A DNA stretch of 64,000 nucleotides, taken from positions 63,798-127,797 of the forward strand of contig DLSM01000010.1 in NCBI GenBank assembly GCA_002500135.1, written 5' to 3'. Positions 50,997 through 59,562 of this stretch are shown here, one piece after another. The notes beneath the pieces are model-generated. The model saw only the letters and a list, made by a program, of their open reading frames with translations. It did not search any database and had not been told where the DNA came from. This DNA is from Christensenella sp. UBA7862. GTDB taxonomy: Bacteria; Bacillota; Clostridia; Christensenellales; UBA1242. Position 1 is the first letter of the stretch; every line of letters starts with the position of its first letter. Made by a program: the position numbers and the translations under genes.

Positions 50997-53630
50997 ATGG
51001 CAAAAAAATACGTTTATCTATTCAGCGAAGGAAACTCCAAAATGAGAGAAATTTTGGGCGGAAAAGGTGCTAACTTGGCTGAAATGACCAATCTTGGACT
51101 TCCAGTTCCACAAGGCTTTACAATTTCAACAGAAGCCTGCACGCAATATTATGAAGACGGTCGTCAAATCAATGACCAAATTCAAAAGGAAATTATGGAA
51201 TACATTGCCAAAATGGAAAAGATTACTGGAAAGAAGTTTGGCGACAAAGAAAACCCACTTTTGGTGTCTGTTAGAAGCGGTGCAAGGGCAAGTATGCCTG
51301 GCATGATGGACACAATATTGAACCTTGGACTTAATGAAGAAGTTGTTGAAGTCTTGTCCAAAAAATCTGGCAATCCACGTTGGGCATGGGACTGCTACAG
51401 AAGATTTATCCAAATGTATAGCGATGTCGTTATGGAAGTTGGCAAGAAATATTTTGAACAACTTATCGACAAAATGAAAAAGGAAAAAGGTGTTAAACTT
51501 GACACAGAACTCACAGCAAGTGACCTTGCAGAACTTGCACATGAGTTTAAAGCAGAATACAAAGCAAAAATTGGGCAAGATTTCCCAAGTGATCCAAAGG
51601 AACAACTTATGGGAGCAATTAAAGCTGTGTTTAGGTCATGGGACAATCCAAGAGCAAACTACTACAGAATGCAAAACGACATTCCATACAGCTGGGGAAC
51701 TGCTGTTAATGTTCAAATGATGGTGTTTGGAAACATGGGCGAAACAAGTGGCACAGGTGTTGCTTTCACTCGTAACCCAGCCACTGGCGAAAAGAAACTT
51801 ATGGGCGAATTTTTGATGAATGCACAAGGTGAAGACGTTGTTGCTGGTGTCAGAACTCCAATGCCTATTGCAAAAATGGCAGAAATTATGCCAGAAGTTT
51901 ATACACAATTCCAAGAAATTTGCAAAACTCTTGAAGGACACTACAAAGATATGCAAGATATGGAATTCACTATAGAAGACAAGAAGTTGTATATGCTTCA
52001 AACAAGAAACGGCAAGAGAACTGCACGTGCAGCACTCAAAATTGCTTGCGATTTTGTTGACGAAGGAATGATTACAGAACAAGAAGCTCTTATGCAAATT
52101 GACCCAAAGAGCCTTGACAGCCTTCTTCACCCACAATTTGACCCACAAGCATTGAAAGATGCAAAACCAGTGGCACAAGCGCTTGCTGCTTCTCCTGGGG
52201 CAGGGTGCGGGGCTATTGTGTTTACAGCTGAAGACGCAGTGGCTCGTGGCAAAAACAAAGAAAGAGTTGTGCTTGTCCGTCTTGAAACTTCTCCAGAAGA
52301 CATTGAAGGCATGCACTATGCTCAAGGCGTTCTAACTGTTCGTGGCGGAATGACTTCTCACGCAGCAGTTGTTGCTCGTGGCATGGGAACTTGCTGTGTT
52401 TCTGGCTGCGGCGAAATTGAAATGGACGAAAAGAACAAATGCTTCACCCTTGCTGGAAGAACTTATCATGAAGGGGATATTATCTCCATTGACGGCTCAA
52501 CAGGCAAGATTTATGGCGAAGAAATTAAAACTGTGCCAGCGAACACAAATGACGGCGACTTTGGCAGAATTATGGCATGGGCTGACAAATATAAAGCACT
52601 TGAAATCAGAACAAATGCCGACACTCCAAAAGACGCAAAACAAGCCAAACTCTTTGGCGCACAAGGCATCGGTCTTTGCAGAACAGAACACATGTTCTTT
52701 GACCCAGACAGAATTTCTGCAATAAGAGAAATGATTTGCTCTGACACTCTTGAACAACGTGAAAAAGCATTGAGCAAACTTGAACCAATGCAACAAGGTG
52801 ACTTTGAACAACTTTACGAAGCAATGGAAGGACTTCCAGTTAACATTCGTTATCTTGACCCACCTCTACACGAATTTGTGCCAACTGAAGAAGCAGACAT
52901 TGCTCTTCTTGCCAAATCTCAAGGCAAAACTGTTGCTCAAGTAAAACAAATTATTGCTTCTCTTCATGAATTTAACCCAATGATGGGACACCGTGGCTGC
53001 AGACTTGCAGTTACATTCCCAGAAATTGCCGTTATGCAAACAACTGCAGTTATAAAGGCTGCTCTCAATGTCAGCAAAAAACACAACTGGAATATCGTTC
53101 CAGAAACTATGATTCCACTTGTTGGGGAAGTGAAAGAACTTGCTTATGTCAAGAAAATTGTTTGCGAAACTGCAGACAAACTTATAAAAGAAGCAAAATC
53201 TAACATGAAATATAAAGTCGGCACAATGATTGAAATTCCACGTGCTGCACTTATGGCTGACAAGATTGCTGAAGAAGCAGAATTCTTCTCATTCGGAACA
53301 AATGACCTAACACAAATGACCTTTGGCTTCAGCCGTGATGACGCTGGCAAATTCTTGGGTTCATATTATGAAAAGAAAATTTATGAATCTGACCCATTTG
53401 CACGTCTTGACCAAGAAGGCGTTGGCAAACTTGTTGAAATGGCAGCAAAACTTGGAAGAAGTACCCGCCCAGACCTTCACCTTGGAATTTGTGGTGAACA
53501 TGGCGGCGACCCAAGTTCAATCGACTTCTGCCACAGAGTTGGACTTAACTATGTTTCTTGCTCTCCATTCCGTGTTCCTATTGCACGTCTTGCAGCAGCA
53601 CAAGCAAACATCAGAAATCCAAGAAAATAA
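50997..53630 (+). CDS. ppdK: Pyruvate, phosphate dikinase
   Basis: 877 residues, full length. The enzyme interconverts pyruvate, ATP and phosphate with phosphoenolpyruvate, AMP and diphosphate, and in anaerobes often replaces or supplements pyruvate kinase. Visible are the N-terminal nucleotide-binding domain (LGGKGANLAEMTNLGLPVPQ, then VSVRSGARASMPGMMDTILN), the phosphohistidine domain GGMTSHAAVVARGMG, and the C-terminal TIM barrel (GLCRTEHMFF, FSFGTNDLTQMTFG, GICGEHGGDPSS). Very regular codon use suggests high expression. Transcribed alone. Confidence 0.97.
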   Translation: MAKKYVYLFSEGNSKMREILGGKGANLAEMTNLGLPVPQGFTISTEACTQYYEDGRQINDQIQKEIMEYIAKMEKITGKKFGDKENPLLVSVRSGARASMPGMMDTILNLGLNEEVVEVLSKKSGNPRWAWDCYRRFIQMYSDVVMEVGKKYFEQLIDKMKKEKGVKLDTELTASDLAELAHEFKAEYKAKIGQDFPSDPKEQLMGAIKAVFRSWDNPRANYYRMQNDIPYSWGTAVNVQMMVFGNMGETSGTGVAFTRNPATGEKKLMGEFLMNAQGEDVVAGVRTPMPIAKMAEIMPEVYTQFQEICKTLEGHYKDMQDMEFTIEDKKLYMLQTRNGKRTARAALKIACDFVDEGMITEQEALMQIDPKSLDSLLHPQFDPQALKDAKPVAQALAASPGAGCGAIVFTAEDAVARGKNKERVVLVRLETSPEDIEGMHYAQGVLTVRGGMTSHAAVVARGMGTCCVSGCGEIEMDEKNKCFTLAGRTYHEGDIISIDGSTGKIYGEEIKTVPANTNDGDFGRIMAWADKYKALEIRTNADTPKDAKQAKLFGAQGIGLCRTEHMFFDPDRISAIREMICSDTLEQREKALSKLEPMQQGDFEQLYEAMEGLPVNIRYLDPPLHEFVPTEEADIALLAKSQGKTVAQVKQIIASLHEFNPMMGHRGCRLAVTFPEIAVMQTTAVIKAALNVSKKHNWNIVPETMIPLVGEVKELAYVKKIVCETADKLIKEAKSNMKYKVGTMIEIPRAALMADKIAEEAEFFSFGTNDLTQMTFGFSRDDAGKFLGSYYEKKIYESDPFARLDQEGVGKLVEMAAKLGRSTRPDLHLGICGEHGGDPSSIDFCHRVGLNYVSCSPFRVPIARLAAAQANIRNPRK

Positions 53631-53673
53631 TCTCACAACTTGTCTTGGCACAAAAAGTATATATTCTACAACC

Positions 53674-53702
53674 AAAAACAGCACTTATCTGGTGCTGTTT
53701 TT
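53674..53702. terminator. Bidirectional terminator between ppdK and the aminotransferase gene
   Basis: AAAAACAGCAC pairs with GTGCTGTTTTT around a seven-base loop, between convergent genes. Confidence 0.9.
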
Positions 53703-53709
53703 GCTATTA

Positions 53710-54864
53710 TCACTTAAGTTGCGACATTTTGGCAAGTTCTGATATGGCTTTTGCAAGCACATTTATGTCGTGATAAGAATTTTTGAAATCTACTCCCACA
53801 CGAGTAAGTCCACTTTCCATCGTTCCCAAAAACTTGTGTGCAAGCGGGGCACAATGAAGCCCACCACGGGAGGCAATGTGATATTTGTCACTCAAAAAAT
53901 CTGTCACTTCAATGGAGTCAAAGCCCGCAACGGAAAATGCAACAACTCCATATGTGTTGTCAAGATTTGAATAAATCCTAACTCCTTTAATATCTCGCAA
54001 TTTGCTTATCATATATTGTGTCAACTTTGCAACTTTTTTTGTGTGATTATCAAAATGATGTTCAATATATTTTGCTCCCGCAGACAAACTTGCAATAAGC
54101 GGACTTGCAACTGTTCCACTTTCATAACACTCAGGTGGAACAGTTGGCTGTAACAGATTTTCACTTTCTGTCCCCGTTCCGCCAAAAGTTATTGGGGCGG
54201 GATAGATCTTGGAATTTATGCACAATGCTCCAATGCCTTGCGGAGTGAGCAATCCTTTGTGCCCAGAGAAGGCAAGAAAGTTTATGTGCGACTTTTTCAT
54301 ATCTATTTTTATGTGTCCAACACCTTGTGCGTCATCAAGCAAAAATAATATTCCATTCTTGTAGCACAATGCTCCCACATCTTCAAAATTGTTTCTGTTG
54401 CCCGTTACATTTGAAATAGCGGTCAAACACACAAGAAAAGTATTTTTCTTTATGACCGAGGCGATGTCGCTTGCGGTGATAAATTTTTTATTTTTTGGGC
54501 TAACAACTGTCAGCGTAATTTCACCCAAACTTTCAAGGTGATGAAGAGGTCTTAAAACGGAATTATGCTCAAAACAACTGCAAATGACGTGTTTTCCTTT
54601 GTTTTTTCTGCAAAGACCTAGAATTGCAATGTTCAACGCTTCAGTCGCATTTTTTGTAAAAATTACATCTTCTGGCTCAATATTTCCAAATTGTCTTGCC
54701 AAATTTTCACGAGTTTGCCAAATCATGGCGGCATTTTTGACGGCAAGCGTGTGACCGCCACGACCGGGGTTGGCACTTAAGGAAAGATATTTCAAAAAAG
54801 CCCTTTTTACACATTTTGGCTTGTAATGGCTGGTGGCTGGGGTGTCAAGATAAATAGTTTTCAT
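53710..54864 (-). CDS. Class V aminotransferase, cysteine desulfurase-like
   Basis: 384 residues from ATG 54864 (GAGGTTGAAT upstream). PLP-dependent fold: IYLDTPATSHYKP, FTKNATEALN, the Schiff-base Lys in FSGHKGLLTPQGIGALCI, and the C-terminal RGGLHCAPLAHKFLG with the catalytic-loop Cys. This matches the group often annotated as selenocysteine lyase/cysteine desulfurase, which mobilises S or Se from Cys or Sec. It is divergent from a DUF3343 gene, a family that accompanies such enzymes in sulfur/selenium trafficking loci. selD or yedF are not visible. Confidence 0.82.
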   Translation of the reverse strand: MKTIYLDTPATSHYKPKCVKRAFLKYLSLSANPGRGGHTLAVKNAAMIWQTRENLARQFGNIEPEDVIFTKNATEALNIAILGLCRKNKGKHVICSCFEHNSVLRPLHHLESLGEITLTVVSPKNKKFITASDIASVIKKNTFLVCLTAISNVTGNRNNFEDVGALCYKNGILFLLDDAQGVGHIKIDMKKSHINFLAFSGHKGLLTPQGIGALCINSKIYPAPITFGGTGTESENLLQPTVPPECYESGTVASPLIASLSAGAKYIEHHFDNHTKKVAKLTQYMISKLRDIKGVRIYSNLDNTYGVVAFSVAGFDSIEVTDFLSDKYHIASRGGLHCAPLAHKFLGTMESGLTRVGVDFKNSYHDINVLAKAISELAKMSQLK

Positions 54865-55000
54865 ATTCAACCTCAAAACATTTTATGTGTTTTTGAGTTT
54901 TGTTGTGTTTATAAACATTATTTTGAAAAAGATAATATAGTGGTTTGAGAGAAAGATGTTTCATGGGTCTTTCTCAAAAAGTCTGAAAAGAGGGAATAAA

Positions 55001-55243
55001 ATGTATTATCTTGTGGTCTTTAGGGCAAGGAGCGAAACAATGAAGTTTGCCAGCATATTGTCGTCTTATGGAGTTAAAAGCACTATTGTAAACACCCCAA
55101 GGCAAATTGCTGTGTCGTGCGGAATTTCCGTTAAAGTTGATGCAAACGCACTTAATATTTGCAAACAAATTTTGTCACGAAGGCAATTTTGGACTTTCGG
55201 CGGCATTTATCTCATGCAAAATGACTCTTATGTGCAACAATAA
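55001..55243 (+). CDS. DUF3343 protein, putative Se/S carrier
   Basis: 80 residues from ATG 55001 (AAGAGGGAATAAA upstream). The family pattern is clear: YYLVVFRARSETMKFASILS, then STIVNTPRQIAVSCGISVKV with the conserved Cys in SCG. DUF3343 proteins are small and TusA-like in context, often next to class V aminotransferases, and are proposed to carry sulfur or selenium. The divergent neighbour fits that. It is about 50 bases upstream of nth. Confidence 0.8.
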   Translation: MYYLVVFRARSETMKFASILSSYGVKSTIVNTPRQIAVSCGISVKVDANALNICKQILSRRQFWTFGGIYLMQNDSYVQQ

Positions 55244-55293
55244 GGTTGATTAAACACACATTTTGTGCTAAACTTTGTCAAAGGATAGGAAAA

Positions 55294-55950
55294 ATGCAAG
55301 CAAAAGAAGTTTATGAAACACTGCTACAAAGATTTGGTGATAGAAGTTGTGAACTTGATTTTCGCAACAATTTTGAACTAATTGTGGCAGTGATTTTATC
55401 AGCCAGATGTACGGACAAGCGTGTAAATATTGTAACGAAAGACTTGTTTAAGCACTACAAAACTCCTCAAGATTTGGCAAACACAAATGTTGACGAATTA
55501 TCAAAAGAAATTTACTCCTGTGGCTTTTATAGAAATAAAGCGAAAAATCTTATCCTTATGGCAAAAGATTTGTGCGAAAGATTTTCTGGCGAAGTGCCAA
55601 ATAATTATCAAGACCTAGTAAGTCTTGCTGGAGTGGGCAGAAAAACGGCAAATGTTGTGCTATATGTGGGCTTTGGCGTGCCAGCCATTGCCGTTGATAC
55701 TCATGTTTTCAGAGTTTCAAACAGACTGGCTTTAGTTAATGCCAAAACACCTCTTGAATGTGAACTTTCGCTTCAAAAACAAATAGACAAGTCCTCGTGG
55801 GGCAGATTTCATCATCTTTTGGTGCTTTTTGGAAGATACATTTGTTCCTCACGCTCGCCAGCGTGCAGCGATTGCGAATTTAAGACAAAATGTCCTTATT
55901 TTGCTCAAAAAAAGCGTAAAAAAGTGGCAAAAAGTGAATTTTCTAATTAA
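55294..55950 (+). CDS. nth: Endonuclease III
   Basis: 218 residues from ATG 55294 (AAAGGATAGGAAAA upstream; an ATG 16 codons earlier is rejected). A DNA glycosylase/AP lyase for oxidised pyrimidines. Helix-hairpin-helix SLAGVGRKTANVVL contains the catalytic Lys, VDTHVFRVSNRL the catalytic Asp, and the C-terminal CSSRSPACSDCEFKTKC holds the C-x6-C-x2-C-x5-C [4Fe-4S] site. Basic tail. Identification is secure. Confidence 0.96.
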   Translation: MQAKEVYETLLQRFGDRSCELDFRNNFELIVAVILSARCTDKRVNIVTKDLFKHYKTPQDLANTNVDELSKEIYSCGFYRNKAKNLILMAKDLCERFSGEVPNNYQDLVSLAGVGRKTANVVLYVGFGVPAIAVDTHVFRVSNRLALVNAKTPLECELSLQKQIDKSSWGRFHHLLVLFGRYICSSRSPACSDCEFKTKCPYFAQKKRKKVAKSEFSN

Positions 55951-56064
55951 AATCTAAAAAAATAATAAATTTGAACCAAATAAAAAGTAAATGTGTAAAA
56001 ATGTTTAGAAAATTGTCAAATTTGTTGTATAATATATGTAGAAAGTTAAATTTTGGAGGCAGAT

Positions 56065-57333
56065 ATGTTTGTTGACAGAGTTAATATAAAGATTAAAGCA
56101 GGCGATGGCGGGAAAGGTGCCATTTCTTTTAGACGTGCAAAGGGAATTCCGAATGGCGGGCCAGACGGTGGCAATGGTGGACGTGGCGGGAACATTGTTT
56201 TTCGTGCGACAAAAGATTTGAACAATCTTGTTGCTTTCCGTTTTCAATCGCATTTTAAGGCTCAAAATGGTGAACCGGGTGGCAAAAAAAGTTGCAACGG
56301 CAAAAGTGGACAAGACCTTGTTATAAAAGTGCCACAAGGGACAATTATAAAAGACGCCGAAACGGGCAAGGTTATTGCGGACTTGTTCTATCTTGACAAG
56401 GACTATGTAATTTTGCGTGGCGGTGACGGCGGAAAAGGCAATGAGTTCTTCAAATCACCAACACGTCAAGCACCTCACTTTTCTCAAATGGGTGAAGCAA
56501 CAAAAGAACACACCGTCACCCTTGAACTAAAAGTCCTTGCAGACGTTGGCTTGATTGGTTTTCCAAATGTTGGCAAAAGCACACTTTTGTCTGTTATTTC
56601 AAACGCAAAGCCAAAAATTGCAAACTATCACTTCACAACTCTCAGCCCAAATCTTGGCGTTGTGAAATATTATGACCACAGTTTTGTTGTGGCAGACATT
56701 CCTGGGCTTATTGAAGGAGCAAGCGAAGGACAGGGCTTAGGTCATGAATTTTTAAGACACATTGAAAGAACTCGTATGCTTGTTCATGTGGTGGATATTT
56801 CCGAAGCAGACGGCAGACAAGCATACAATGATTATCTTACAATCAACGAAGAACTTACAAAATTTAACAAGGTTCTTGGCGAATTGCCACAAATTGTTGT
56901 GCTTAACAAAATTGACCAAATAAGAGATTATTTTGTTGTTGAAGAATTTAAGCATAGATTAAACAATAGCAAAATTAAGGTTATTTGCGTTTCGGCACTG
57001 TGCAGAGAAAACATTGAAGAACTTGTGCGTGAAATGTGGAAAACTCTTGAAACTTTGCCGCCTCAAGTGCCAGTTGATGTGGAAGAGTTTGGCTTTGACG
57101 AACAAGACAAAACGGCAATTAACATCGAAAAATTGTCGGGCGATACCTATGAACTTTCGGGCGGGTTTATTGAAAATATTTCTCGTGGAATTGTCGTCAA
57201 CGATTATGAGTCTTTGTCATATTTCTGGAAACGTCTTAAAAATGACGGCATAATTGATATGCTAAAAGAAAAAGGTGTCAAAGACGGTGACACTGTAAAA
57301 ATTGGCAGTGTAGAATTTGAATTTGTGGAATAA
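56065..57333 (+). CDS. obg: GTPase ObgE/CgtA
   Basis: 422 residues from ATG 56065 (TTGGAGGCAGAT upstream). Obg domain (residues 1-158) with the glycine-rich GGKGAISFRRAKGIPNGGPD and GKKSCNGKSGQDLV; G domain with GFPNVGKST (G1), DIPGLIEGA (G3) and NKID (G4); C-terminal OCT domain (about 345-422), typical of Firmicute Obg. It acts in 50S assembly and the stringent/stress response. TATAAT at 56028-56033 is its likely -10. In the ancestral cluster it lies just after rpmA; here it is 12 kb away but on the same strand. Confidence 0.96.
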   Translation: MFVDRVNIKIKAGDGGKGAISFRRAKGIPNGGPDGGNGGRGGNIVFRATKDLNNLVAFRFQSHFKAQNGEPGGKKSCNGKSGQDLVIKVPQGTIIKDAETGKVIADLFYLDKDYVILRGGDGGKGNEFFKSPTRQAPHFSQMGEATKEHTVTLELKVLADVGLIGFPNVGKSTLLSVISNAKPKIANYHFTTLSPNLGVVKYYDHSFVVADIPGLIEGASEGQGLGHEFLRHIERTRMLVHVVDISEADGRQAYNDYLTINEELTKFNKVLGELPQIVVLNKIDQIRDYFVVEEFKHRLNNSKIKVICVSALCRENIEELVREMWKTLETLPPQVPVDVEEFGFDEQDKTAINIEKLSGDTYELSGGFIENISRGIVVNDYESLSYFWKRLKNDGIIDMLKEKGVKDGDTVKIGSVEFEFVE

Positions 57334-57342
57334 GGAGAGAAT

Positions 57343-57642
57343 ATGTTAGCATCAAAAGATAGAGCAACTTTAAGGGGCATTGCCTCAACTCAAGAAGCAG
57401 TTTGCTTTGTGGGGAAGGAAAGTCTTAGCGAAAGTTGCCTTGAAAGCATTGAAGACGCACTTGCTGCTCGTGAACTTGTAAAAGTTTCCGTGCTTCAAAA
57501 TTGCGACAGCGACACAAAGTCCATTGCGAACGAAATTAGCGAAAGACTTGAATGTGACTGCGTTGGCATTGTTGGGAGAAAAATTGTTATTTACAAATAT
57601 AACCCTAACAACAAAAATCATGTTTTATCAATAAAATTTTAA
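57343..57642 (+). CDS. yhbY: YhbY-type CRM-domain RNA-binding protein
   Basis: 99 residues, single CRM domain: LASKDRATLRGIASTQEAVC, LAARELVKVSVLQNC and CVGIVGRKIVIYKYN with the GxxGR-like loop replaced by VGRK. YhbY associates with pre-50S particles, consistent with its position nine bases after obg. An AAGGAGAGAAT site precedes the ATG. The terminator begins directly after its stop. Confidence 0.93.
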   Translation: MLASKDRATLRGIASTQEAVCFVGKESLSESCLESIEDALAARELVKVSVLQNCDSDTKSIANEISERLECDCVGIVGRKIVIYKYNPNNKNHVLSIKF

Positions 57643-58472
57643 GAGGACTTTTGTAAAGTCCTTTTTTTTGCCAAACATAAAATTGATAAGAAAAACATCA
57701 CAGAACTCATCAAAACATAATAAAAATTATATCTAACTACAAGCGAGCAGAAAAATATCAAAAGTCCGCTTAAAAAATACTTTTTTGCTTTTGGCGGGTC
57801 AATGGCTTCCTTGGCTAGTTCTTTAAATTTAATTTTGTTTTGTGAAACGCTTACAAGTTCAATTTCTGGTGGGGTGGAATATTTGCAAAAATATTCATAT
57901 GCCTTTGAAAAAACATAAACTTCAACCTTAACATTCTTTATTGATTGCAGCAGAGTTAAGTCTTCTTTTTGACAAGTTTGGCACAAAATAATAAGCGAAT
58001 TAACCTCACTTTTTAGGGCAAATTTTGCGTGAGATAGTGCCAAAGATATGTCAAGCGGTTTTTGTTCAAGTGCAACAAATGTAAGAGTATTTTCCTTCAA
58101 ATACAAATTGTTTTTCACTCGCTTGCCAAGTGTTTCGCCCACAAGCATTGTCCGTTCTTTTTGAGAAAGTGACATATAATTTATAAAAAAATCTTTTGTG
58201 TTATCCAGCAGTTGTTTTTGAGAAGTTGCGGGACGCCTTTTATCACGAAGAGCGTACCTTAAAACATTTAGCCCCGCCAAAATTACAAGAGAAATAGCAA
58301 CCGATGTGGCAAAAGATTTTGTCACAAATCTTATCCACGCAAGAAGAAATAGAAAAATACATAAATTGAAAAATATCCAATCAAGAAGTCTTGCAAGAGA
58401 GAATTTTTTGAACAATTTTGCGAGCGTTTCTTTAAAGTTATATGACTTTTTTGTTACATTTACATTTTCCAT
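57639..58472 (-). CDS. Hypothetical membrane protein with Rossmann-like central part
   Basis: 277 residues. Two transmembrane helices near the N-terminus (WIFFNLCIFLFLLAWI; SVAISLVILAGLNVL), a soluble central region (about 80-225) with alternating strands and helices (LTFVALEQKPLDISLALSHA, NSLIILCQTCQKEDLTLL, VEVYVFSKAYEYFCKY), and a C-terminal hydrophobic hairpin. The central part resembles restriction-endonuclease-like or NERD-like domains, but no catalytic motif is certain. The family is not recognised. Its last four bases overlap the yhbY 3' end. Confidence 0.55.
   Translation of the reverse strand: MENVNVTKKSYNFKETLAKLFKKFSLARLLDWIFFNLCIFLFLLAWIRFVTKSFATSVAISLVILAGLNVLRYALRDKRRPATSQKQLLDNTKDFFINYMSLSQKERTMLVGETLGKRVKNNLYLKENTLTFVALEQKPLDISLALSHAKFALKSEVNSLIILCQTCQKEDLTLLQSIKNVKVEVYVFSKAYEYFCKYSTPPEIELVSVSQNKIKFKELAKEAIDPPKAKKYFLSGLLIFFCSLVVRYNFYYVLMSSVMFFLSILCLAKKRTLQKSS
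57644..57669 (+). terminator. Terminator after obg-yhbY
   Basis: GGACTTT (57645-57651) pairs with AAAGTCC (57655-57661) around TGT, then eight T. It lies inside the 3' coding end of the convergent gene. Confidence 0.9.
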
Positions 58473-58573
58473 ATCTCAATTTTTGACCAAATTATCTACA
58501 ATATTCTTGTTTTGCTTGTGTTTTTTTTGCTTTTGAGTTATGCTAATAGCATAAATGTAATTTCGGAGGACTT

Positions 58574-58990
58574 ATGAGCAAATACCCAGAAAAAGTTGTT
58601 GAACTTTGCAAACTTCTTGACGAAAAAAAAGCAAGCGATATTGTCGTGTGTGACGTTTCAAAAGCAAAGGACTTTGTAAAATATTTTATTGTAGCAACAC
58701 TTGATTCTACAGCACACATAAGGGAAGTTGTAGATTTTCTTATGGAAAACACTTCTGGCGGTGACTTTTCTTTTTGGCAAAGAGAAGGCTTTAATATGAG
58801 CGAATGGGTCGTGCTTGATTATTATGACGTCTTTATTCACTTGTTTACAAAAGACGAGCGAAATCACTATAGTTTTGACAAACTCATGTCGGGCGAAGCC
58901 TCTGTGCAATCTTACAAACGAATTTTATCCGACATCCAAAAACAACAAAAACTTCAAAATGAACAAACAAAGGAAAAGAATAAAAAATGA
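58574..58990 (+). CDS. rsfS: Ribosomal silencing factor RsfS
   Basis: 138 residues; the core (1-110) matches RsfS/YbeB/Iojap: KASDIVVCDVSKAKDFVKYF, STAHIREVVDFLMEN and the signature WVVLDYYDVFIHLFTKDERN. It binds uL14 and blocks subunit joining when nutrients are short. A Lys/Gln-rich tail of about 25 residues is an addition. TCGGAGGACTT precedes the ATG. Its stop overlaps the start of the tsaE gene (ATGA). Confidence 0.93.
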   Translation: MSKYPEKVVELCKLLDEKKASDIVVCDVSKAKDFVKYFIVATLDSTAHIREVVDFLMENTSGGDFSFWQREGFNMSEWVVLDYYDVFIHLFTKDERNHYSFDKLMSGEASVQSYKRILSDIQKQQKLQNEQTKEKNKK

Positions 58991-59553
58991 ATGCAAGTGA
59001 AATATTTTTTTGGGTTCTTATCAGCGTGTTTTGTTTGGCGTTTTTGTTCCTAATTGTGGAAGTGGTGGCATTTCAAATTGTAAAAATAAAAGGCAAAAAA
59101 CTTCTTCCAGATGTAAAGGAAGATAGACTTTTGATGTTTGAAATTTCACTTTCACTTCGCCAAACAAAAATCATTGCAAAAGAAATTTTGCCTTACATAG
59201 AAAATGGCGATATAATAGTTTTGCAAGGTGACTTGGGGGCTGGCAAAAGTGTCCTCACAAGGGAAATTTTGGGACAACTTGGTGTAAAGAACAAAATTAC
59301 AAGCCCAACTTTCACTTTGGTCAACGAATACAAAACGGGAAATGGGCATTATTATCATTTTGATATGTATAGGCTTGAGGACGAAACAGAAGCGGAAAAC
59401 ATTGGCTTTGAAGAAATGATTGCAGACGGTGAGGCTATAAAATTTGTTGAATGGGCAGAAAATGTGAAAAATTATCTGCCAAAACACTATAAAAAAATCT
59501 CAATCGCAAAACTCGGCAAACACAGCAGAGCCATTGCTTTTGAGCAAATTTAA
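58987..59553 (+). CDS. tsaE: TsaE with an N-terminal membrane segment
   Basis: 188 residues. Residues 50-188 are TsaE, the ATPase of the bacterial t6A37 tRNA-modification complex: Walker A GDLGAGKSVLTREIL, TSPTFTLVNEY, YHFDMYRLEDETEAE and FVEWAENV. Residues 1-49 add a transmembrane helix (about 5-30, IFFWVLISVFCLAFLFLIVE) and a short linker, unusual for a soluble enzyme. ATG 58987 overlaps the rsfS stop and is in frame with TsaE. An alternative start at 59134 has AAGGAAG twelve bases upstream, so both a membrane-tethered and a soluble form are possible. tsaB follows in ten bases. Confidence 0.9.
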   Translation: MNASEIFFWVLISVFCLAFLFLIVEVVAFQIVKIKGKKLLPDVKEDRLLMFEISLSLRQTKIIAKEILPYIENGDIIVLQGDLGAGKSVLTREILGQLGVKNKITSPTFTLVNEYKTGNGHYYHFDMYRLEDETEAENIGFEEMIADGEAIKFVEWAENVKNYLPKHYKKISIAKLGKHSRAIAFEQI

Positions 59554-59562
59554 AGAGGAATT

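Noticed and set aside
56013..56033. TTGTCA plus TATAAT as a complete obg promoter
   Set aside because: The spacer is only nine bases. TATAAT may still be the -10, but this -35 is not usable.
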